Below, piece by piece: positions 31,094-35,269 of a stretch of DNA of 35,269 bases. This DNA comes from a virus: IMG/VR virus record IMGVR_UViG_3300005563_000067, positions 1 through 35,269 of that record; one strand, 5' to 3'. A model generated the notes under the pieces. That model searched no databases. It saw nothing but the letters and a program-made list of their open reading frames with translations, and was not told where the DNA came from. Both the position numbers and the translations under genes were made by a program. Each line of letters begins with the position of its first letter. Positions within the stretch are counted from its first letter, which is position 1.

Positions 31094-31587
31094 CCGCGCC
31101 ATTCCTCAACCGTTTTGCGACCCTTCGACAGATTGCATGTCCGGCAAGCCACGGTGAGATTTGTCGGGTCGTCGGTTCCGCCGTCAGCCACCGAGACAAT
31201 ATGATCGATGTGGAATGGCCCCGCTGTCGTGCCGCAGTACCGGCATTGTGCGCCGTCGCGTCTGATGACAAACGCGCGAGTGCCGATCGACAATGGCCGG
31301 CGTCCGACCAGCCGTTCCCAGCGAGCCCATCTCTTCAGATGAAGCGACCAAAGCAGCCCGTCGACTTCCTCAAAATAGCCGCCCAACGCCTCCCACGCGG
31401 CGGCGAAGTCTCGCTTCGAAAGCTTGGTGATCCTGCGCAGCCTGTGTTGCTCTGGGGGCAGCACCCCGCCATTGGCGTCGGCGGCCACCAGCAGCAAGAT
31501 GTATGCTCCGATTTCCTCAGCGGAGAGCAACAGGGTGTCCCCGACAAAATCGGAGACATAGAGCTGCATGAACGGGCGCTCGCTCAT
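31090..31587 (-). CDS. DUF1376-HNH endonuclease fusion
   Basis: A 165-residue protein. Residues 1-95 are a compact DUF1376 domain (F-M-Q-L-Y-V-S-D-F, LLLSAEEIGAYILLLVAA, N-G-G-V-L-P). Residues 110-161 are a full HNH domain: zinc-binding Cys115-x2-Cys118 and Cys148-x2-Cys151, catalytic His126-I-D-His129, and Asn143/Asn152. The ATG at 31587 overlaps the upstream stop as ATGA; the downstream end overlaps the next DUF1376 gene. A nuclease tethered to a replication-associated domain may act at the phage origin or on host DNA; this is inference. Confidence 0.8.
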   Translation of the reverse strand: MSERPFMQLYVSDFVGDTLLLSAEEIGAYILLLVAADANGGVLPPEQHRLRRITKLSKRDFAAAWEALGGYFEEVDGLLWSLHLKRWARWERLVGRRPLSIGTRAFVIRRDGAQCRYCGTTAGPFHIDHIVSVADGGTDDPTNLTVACRTCNLSKGRKTVEEWRG

Positions 31588-32033
31588 AGAGAGCCCTTCT
31601 CCATCCGCTGTGTGTGCTTCCTGATGCCATGCAGCACGGTCGTATGATCGCGGTCGCCAAAGCGCTTGCCGATTTGCGGCAAGCTCATCGTGGTTTCGTG
31701 GCGGCAGCGCCAAAATATCTCGTGACGCGCCCGTACCACCATCTGGTCACGCCGAGCCGAGAACAGATCGGTCATGCTCACCTGGTGCTTGGCCGCGACC
31801 TCGCAGGCGATTCGCTTCCAAGGTGGTGTAAACAGCTCATGGACGACTATATTGCCGTACTCGTCTATTTCCTCGATCGCTCGAAGGAACAGCTTGTGCT
31901 TGCGTCGCTCTTTCACGGCGACGAATGGGGAGACTGGGCGTGGCCGTGGCGGCTTTGGTGCCGGTGCGGCGCCAAACCATAACCGGCGGCTCGCTGACGC
32001 CCATGCCTGATGCTGTTCTGCCAATTCGTTCAC
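31584..32033 (-). CDS. DnaA domain IV-like DNA-binding protein
   Basis: A 149-residue protein whose C-terminal half (about residues 72-145) is the DnaA-box-binding domain. It has the basic loop S-A-R-R-D-Q-M-V-V-R-A-R-H (92-104) and the DnaA signature GDRDHTTVLHGIRK (126-139). The AAA+ ATPase domain of DnaA is absent. The first 70 residues are Pro-rich and helical. It is placed between a RusA-like resolvase and a DUF1376-HNH protein with ATGA overlaps on both sides, so it is part of the replication block. It could bind DnaA boxes at a phage origin or compete with host DnaA. Confidence 0.8.
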   Translation of the reverse strand: MNELAEQHQAWASASRRLWFGAAPAPKPPRPRPVSPFVAVKERRKHKLFLRAIEEIDEYGNIVVHELFTPPWKRIACEVAAKHQVSMTDLFSARRDQMVVRARHEIFWRCRHETTMSLPQIGKRFGDRDHTTVLHGIRKHTQRMEKGSL

Positions 32034-32413
32034 GTCGTCCCCCGAATGGTCACGAACACGGCCCCGCCCTTTACAGGCTGGCCCATGCTGTAGGTTGTTT
32101 GGAATTTTGAGTCGTCTATCCCGAGCGCATCAGCGATGCCGTCCTGCGCCGCCTTGTGTTGGGTGATGAGATTGTCCATGTCGTAGCGACGGAGCGACGG
32201 CGGACAGAACTCCCAGGCTATGTGCGCTCCGGCATGGGCCAGCTTCCGCCGGCCACGCTGCTCAAGAACCAGCAGCCATGCTGCCTTCCGCGCTCGCCTG
32301 ACGGCAGAAGCCTTCACAGCCCAATGGCAGCGAGCGTTCGGTGACAGGTTGCGATCCGGCCAAGGCAACGTCACTGTCGTCCCCCCGCTCCCGCTGCTGT
32401 TGGTGTCGGGCAT
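32030..32413 (-). CDS. RusA-like Holliday junction resolvase
   Basis: A 127-residue nuclease of the RusA family, which cuts four-way DNA junctions. The start is L-P-W-P-D-R-N-L-S-P-N-A-R-x-H-W, and the catalytic block is R-Y-D-M-D-N-L with Asp78, Asp80 and Asn81, then Lys87 and Asp91 (D-G-I-A-D-A-L). It has the usual length. It is three bases downstream of the methyltransferase gene and overlaps the DnaA-like gene by four bases. It would resolve recombination intermediates before packaging. Confidence 0.85.
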   Translation of the reverse strand: MPDTNSSGSGGTTVTLPWPDRNLSPNARCHWAVKASAVRRARKAAWLLVLEQRGRRKLAHAGAHIAWEFCPPSLRRYDMDNLITQHKAAQDGIADALGIDDSKFQTTYSMGQPVKGGAVFVTIRGTT

Positions 32414-32416
32414 GGG

Positions 32417-33235
32417 TTATGCCGCCTCGTCTGTGAACATGCCGCGGTCGGCAGCAATTCGCTGTTCAGCCAGCTCGGCAAATTCGGGGTTGAGTTCGAT
32501 GAGAATGGCGTTGAGCCGCAGCCGGTCGGCAACGAGGCCGGTGGTTCCCGCACCGCCGAACGGATCAAGCACCGTTCCACCAGGTGGACAGCTCGCCGCA
32601 ATGCATGGTTCGATCAGGTCAGGCGGGAACGCCGCACTGTGGCCGTCATATCCTCGAGGAGAGACTGTCCACACTGTGCCGTGCGGCAGCTTGCTCACGT
32701 CGAAATGGTAGTCCTTGTTCTTGGAGAACAGGAACAGCATTTCATGGGAGCCCGCCGGGCGGTCGGCGCGCGTCGGCTCAGTTGCCGAGCCCTTGTTCCA
32801 AACCACATCTCGTCGCAGATACCATCCTGCCGTGCGGAGCTTCGTGGCGACCAGCCACGGCACTCCAACGAGGTCTTTTTGCTTATATCCTGGCGGGGCA
32901 TTGCGCCATCCGGTAAGATGCTTTCGATGGTCCCATTTGCCACCCCGCTTCGCCATGAGTTTGCCGCCGCCGCCCTTGCCGGATGCAGCGTAACTATCCC
33001 CGAGGTTCAGCCAAAACGAACCATCGTCGCGGAGCACTCGACGGCATTCGTCAAAGACCTCGACCAAGGAGCCCGCAAAGGTCTCCGGCGTCGTTTCCAT
33101 ACCGAGCTGGCCCGGCATGCCATAATCCCGCTGTGCGCCCCAATAGGGCGGCGACGTGACGATGCAGTTGACCGAGCCGTCAGCCAGTTCCCGCAACTTC
33201 TCCCGGCAATCGCCAACGAGGATTGAAACCGTCAC
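32417..33235 (-). CDS. Orphan beta-class DNA methyltransferase
   Basis: A 272-residue enzyme with motif order IV then I, the beta class: TSPPYW at 27-32 (catalytic) and DPFGGAGTTG at 224-233 (S-adenosylmethionine). It would methylate adenine N6 or cytosine N4; TSPPYW does not settle which. Start is GTG, overlapping the upstream stop as GTGA. No restriction endonuclease gene is nearby, so its likely use is to mask phage DNA from host restriction or to mark DNA for replication. The recognition sequence cannot be read from the sequence. Confidence 0.85.
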   Translation of the reverse strand: MTVSILVGDCREKLRELADGSVNCIVTSPPYWGAQRDYGMPGQLGMETTPETFAGSLVEVFDECRRVLRDDGSFWLNLGDSYAASGKGGGGKLMAKRGGKWDHRKHLTGWRNAPPGYKQKDLVGVPWLVATKLRTAGWYLRRDVVWNKGSATEPTRADRPAGSHEMLFLFSKNKDYHFDVSKLPHGTVWTVSPRGYDGHSAAFPPDLIEPCIAASCPPGGTVLDPFGGAGTTGLVADRLRLNAILIELNPEFAELAEQRIAADRGMFTDEAA

Positions 33236-33471
33236 GCTCCCCTCCCCTTCCGCTCGATATCCGCCTCTGGGAGGAGGGCTTGGCGAACAGCATCAAGGGC
33301 TTGTTCACCAGCAACGCGGTTGACGTAGTGGCGCAAAGCCTGTGTCGTTTCCTCACGCTTGCGAGCTACGGCTTTGCTTTCGGAACGGGTGGCGACGACA
33401 TGACGGATAACTACATGCGGCAATGGCTGGCGGGGATGGCGAACGAATAGGCTGAGAGGGTTGAGGTTCAC
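33232..33471 (-). CDS. Small charged protein, unknown function
   Basis: A 79-residue basic protein (H-P-R-Q-P-L-P-H-V-V-I-R-H-V-V-A-T-R and an E-E-T-T-Q-A-L-R-H-Y helix). GTG at 33471 gives a GTGA overlap with the upstream zinc-ribbon gene. A GTG at 33480 would add three residues. It also overlaps the methyltransferase start by four bases, so translation is coupled throughout. No family is recognised. Confidence 0.6.
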   Translation of the reverse strand: MNLNPLSLFVRHPRQPLPHVVIRHVVATRSESKAVARKREETTQALRHYVNRVAGEQALDAVRQALLPEADIERKGRGA

Positions 33472-33635
33472 TTCGGCCACCCTTCTGCCGGCCGATTAAA
33501 GCCGCATTCCTTTGTGGTGCTCCACGGCAGATCGTGGCGAGGAACGCGACCGTTTTCGGACCACCCCTCACGCTTGCATTTAGGGCACTTCCAGCGCATG
33601 CTGCGGCGTTGCCCGACCTTCATGCTTTGCGTCAT
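33468..33635 (-). CDS. Small zinc-ribbon-like protein
   Basis: A 55-residue protein with W-K-C-P-K-C (Cys17, Cys20), His34 and Cys44, enough for a single zinc site. The start is ATGACGCAAAGC on the minus strand, overlapping the upstream stop as ATGA, and its stop overlaps the next GTG. It is likely a nucleic-acid-binding or adaptor protein, but there is no specific match. Confidence 0.6.
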   Translation of the reverse strand: MTQSMKVGQRRSMRWKCPKCKREGWSENGRVPRHDLPWSTTKECGFNRPAEGWPK

Positions 33636-33829
33636 TTTGGCGCTCGCAGAATGTGACGGAGACCGTCCATCATCACATTCAATTCGCCGATGGCAGCAGA
33701 CACCAGCGCGGCCTTCTCGTCGTCATGGATGATCTCAAACGCCTCGCGACGAGTGACCCATTTGTCGATCAATCCATCGACCGCCGCCGCAGTCCGTCTG
33801 GCCTCAAATTCTATCGCGCTGTCGCCCAT
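33632..33829 (-). CDS. Small acidic helical protein, unknown function
   Basis: A 65-residue protein (E-F-E-A-R-R-T-A-A-A-V-D-G-L-I-D-K-W, then E-K-A-A-L-V-S-A-A-I-G-E-L-N) probably forming a helical hairpin. GGGG lies upstream of the ATG. It couples to the zinc-ribbon gene by ATGA. No family is recognised. Confidence 0.6.
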   Translation of the reverse strand: MGDSAIEFEARRTAAAVDGLIDKWVTRREAFEIIHDDEKAALVSAAIGELNVMMDGLRHILRAPK

Positions 33830-33901
33830 ATCTTGCCCCTATCGTTTGTATCGATCAGCGGGCACCAGGGGAGTCCGCCGAATTGAGTGTGGAACGTCGG
33901 A

Positions 33902-34147
33902 TTAGTTCGAGGCGGGCGGTTTCGCCTCCAGCCACGCGAGGATGAGGTCGGCATCGGCAATGAGTTCGGAGACCTTGCGCGGCGCGCCGTTGTTGGCCTG
34001 CAACGCGACCTGCATCGCTTGGGTACGCCGGTAAGTGAATTGTGCGTCGTACTGCGCACCGAGTATGCCAGCGGCAGCGCCGACCTGACCTTGCGCAGTG
34101 CCGGAAAGACCGGCCGTCTGGTACTTCGCCGTTTCGTCATAGGCCAT
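33902..34147 (-). CDS. Small helical protein, unknown function
   Basis: An 81-residue protein with a Gly/Ala-rich start and a Gln/Ala-rich helical middle (Q-A-M-Q-V-A-L-Q-A-N-N-G), ending in D-L-I-L-A-W-L. The ATG at 34147 follows AAGGA at nine bases; another ATG two codons upstream (34153) is also possible. It is part of the early small-gene run. Confidence 0.5.
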   Translation of the reverse strand: MAYDETAKYQTAGLSGTAQGQVGAAAGILGAQYDAQFTYRRTQAMQVALQANNGAPRKVSELIADADLILAWLEAKPPASN

Positions 34148-34202
34148 ATTCATTCGTCCTTCATGTTGCCGCGGCTTTCTCGCGCGGGGGATATCGATAG
34201 GG

Positions 34203-34463
34203 CTAGAACGGGATTGGGTCCGCGTTCGGATCAACCGGAGGCCGCTTCTTGAGCGACCAGCCATTGATGTTGGGCTTGTCAGTACGGACCCCGTATTTGG
34301 CCTTGAGGACGTAGAACGAAATTCCGGGGTTCTGCGCCTCTAGCCGCGCCGCTTCCGCCCGCGCAGAGTCGGCGGTATCGTGCTTGTAGGTCGGGGCGCG
34401 CTGCCCTTCCCCGTACACCATCCAGAAGACATGCTCGGTCTTGTCGCCAGTTCCCACGATCAT
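34203..34463 (-). CDS. Small early phage protein with FWMVYGEGQRAPTYKH pattern
   Basis: An 86-residue protein with the recurring start FWMVYGEGQRAPTYKHDTA, then A-R-A-E-A-A-R-L-E-A-Q-N-P-G-I-x-F-Y-V-L-K-A. This pattern is widespread among small early proteins of proteobacterial phages with no known role. It starts directly after the stop of the upstream gene. Confidence 0.7.
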   Translation of the reverse strand: MIVGTGDKTEHVFWMVYGEGQRAPTYKHDTADSARAEAARLEAQNPGISFYVLKAKYGVRTDKPNINGWSLKKRPPVDPNADPIPF

Positions 34464-34844
34464 CTAGCCTTCCGTTCCTGTCTTGAGGCTCGGCGCAATT
34501 CCGAGCGCAGCTTCCGTCTCTGCAACCAAAGCTTCACGAGCCGGGGTGGATGGAAGCGCCTTAACCAATGCCAATTCATGCCGTAGTCTCGCTTCCTGCC
34601 GTCCGCATTCGGCCTCGTAAGCTGCCTTGAGCCCCATATAAACGCTGACTAGAATGTCTTTCGGCTTCCGGTAGCGGAGTTGCCAAAATGCATATGCTGG
34701 CACGCCGTATTTCTGTTCGGCGCGGTACATCGCGGCCTCAACAGTGTCACCGGGTCCGTAGTGGACGCGCGCCAGCAATTGGGCGGACCAGCCCTTAGCC
34801 TCGCTTACGAGGTGGTCAGCATTGGTGATCGTGGCGTCACTCAT
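34464..34844 (-). CDS. Phage early protein, unknown function
   Basis: A 126-residue protein with S-E-A-K-G-W-S-A-Q-L-L-A-R, then G-P-G-D-T-V-E-A-A-M-Y-R-A-E-x-K-Y-G-V-P, L-R-Y-R-K-P-K-D-I and a long A-Y-E-A-E-C-G-R-Q-E-A-R-L helix. This is a recurrent phage and prophage family without known function. The ATG at 34844 begins where the conserved part starts; the frame extends to 34952, but that stretch is not conserved-looking and overlaps a possible operator. Confidence 0.65.
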   Translation of the reverse strand: MSDATITNADHLVSEAKGWSAQLLARVHYGPGDTVEAAMYRAEQKYGVPAYAFWQLRYRKPKDILVSVYMGLKAAYEAECGRQEARLRHELALVKALPSTPAREALVAETEAALGIAPSLKTGTEG

Positions 34845-34904
34845 TTTGCTCTCGGGGCAGTTGGATTTTCTCATCAGCAAATCGCCTCTCGCTATGTCTG
34901 TTGG

Positions 34905-34918
34905 CGTTGAAACCAACG
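34905..34918. promoter_or_regulatory. Palindromic operator candidate in a divergent region
   Basis: CGTTGAAACCAACG is a perfect 5-base inverted repeat with a 4-base centre, lying between the leftward early gene start at 34844 and a possible rightward frame at 34936. Spaced palindromes like this often bind HTH regulators, such as the HTH protein encoded at 29088-29423; this link is a guess. Confidence 0.3.
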
Positions 34919-34935
34919 GACGAAGAGAGACGTTG

Positions 34936-35269
34936 ATGGCCTTCAAAAGCATTCACACCCTGGCAGGAAGCGTGCTGTTGAAAGCTGAGCGCACAGCCGC
35001 AAGGCGAGCGCAGAATTTGAACGGCAGGCCACCGAGTGCGAGCGATAGCCTGCCGATGCTGCCCGTTGTGGACAGCAATGGGTGCGGGCCGACGCAGCCG
35101 GGAGGGAGCGAGCGCGTCGGCCCTACGCGTGATGCCCATGCACAGGCCCCCCGCGGTTCGAATGAGAAAAAGGCCCGGTCTCCTGGCGAGGTCGCCGGGC
35201 CAAGTACGGGGCAGCGAGCGTCGGGAGATGTGGCGCGGCTGTCCGACCGGAGCGGAATTGCCCCGGAAC
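34936..35269 (+). CDS. Possible rightward gene running off the window
   Basis: An open frame of 111 codons with no stop to the right edge, starting ATG (M-A-F-K-S-I-H-T-L-A-G-S-V-L-L-K-A-E-R-T) with GAGAGA nearby. Third-position base use is fairly GC-rich. The later part is Pro/Gly/Ser-rich and of no known family. It overlaps four stem-loops and a leftward terminator, so it may be chance in a non-coding stretch. Confidence 0.3.
   Translation, partial: MAFKSIHTLAGSVLLKAERTAARRAQNLNGRPPSASDSLPMLPVVDSNGCGPTQPGGSERVGPTRDAHAQAPRGSNEKKARSPGEVAGPSTGQRASGDVARLSDRSGIAPE
35022..35123. other. Cluster of three perfect stem-loops
   Basis: Three consecutive inverted repeats: CGGCAGGC (35022-35029) with GCCTGCCG (35048-35055), CCCGTTG (35062-35068) with CAATGGG (35076-35082, one G-T pair), and GGGCCGACGC (35086-35095) with GCGTCGGCCC (35114-35123). 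The first and third both have 18-base spacers. A leftward terminator follows at 35167. The cluster lies in the gap upstream of the early genes. It could be a structured leader, a small RNA or a regulator-binding array; there is no match to a named family. Confidence 0.4.
35167..35201 (-). terminator. Leftward rho-independent terminator at right end
   Basis: Read leftward, GGCCCGG (35201-35195), a 16-base loop and CCGGGCC (35178-35172) are followed by TTTTTCTC. A perfect 7-base stem and a five-T tail make it strong. It suggests that a leftward gene beyond the right edge ends here, or that early transcription is attenuated before the first gene. Confidence 0.65.

Noticed and set aside
34837-35139. 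Leftward open frame over the stem-loop region
   Set aside because: Arg/Ser-rich with no family and no coupling to the next gene. The conserved protein starts at 34844 in another frame.
1-35269. Signs of integration (integrase, repressor, att sites) or tRNA/CRISPR elements
   Set aside because: None could be recognised, so lysogeny cannot be claimed from this window.

Overview
The window is about 35 kb of a tailed-phage or prophage genome with a P22-like (short-tailed, podovirus) head and neck. By eye the DNA is GC-rich. Codon use and small accessory genes look alphaproteobacterial, most like Hyphomicrobiales (Bradyrhizobium or Rhodopseudomonas relatives); this host call is inference. No integrase, repressor, attachment site, tRNA gene or CRISPR array is visible, so free phage and prophage cannot be told apart. 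Both edges cut into phage sequence.

Nearly everything is transcribed leftward (minus strand), so the program reads from the right edge. First, 34953-35269 is a structured region with several stem-loops and a leftward terminator. Next, 28236-34844 is an early/middle block of small, tightly overlapping genes: an orphan DNA methyltransferase, a RusA-like resolvase, a protein reduced to the DNA-binding domain IV of DnaA, two DUF1376-type replication-associated proteins (one fused to an HNH nuclease), a DUF3310 protein, a HExxH protein, an HTH protein, and finally a DUF6456-like helical protein proposed as the late regulator. A promoter-like sequence with a perfect TTGACA box overlaps the end of that last gene. 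It is followed by an untranslated leader of about 350 bases carrying a terminator-like hairpin, an arrangement like lambda Q / PR' / tR'. Then 24257-27851 holds putative virion-surface proteins, and 15229-24257 holds terminase small and large subunits, portal, small helper genes, scaffold, coat protein and the start of the neck. Finally 7320-15225 holds the gp4- and gp10-like neck/tail proteins and ejection proteins including a lysozyme-domain protein, 2652-6214 holds tail fibre-like proteins, and 1-509 is the start of a GH19-type endolysin.

Three rightward insertions interrupt the late block: an OafA-type O-acetyltransferase (639-2636, probable surface modification of the lysogen or host), an HNH-like nuclease with two small membrane proteins (6246-7326), and a 70-codon gene of unknown function with its own promoter-like sequence (27254-27466).

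The most striking element is a 370-residue intein with a LAGLIDADG endonuclease, inserted between Lys and Thr of the Walker A loop of the large terminase. It has Leu instead of Cys/Ser at position 1 and carries Trp, Cys and Thr at the places expected for a class 3 intein. The packaging motor should therefore be inactive until the intein splices out.
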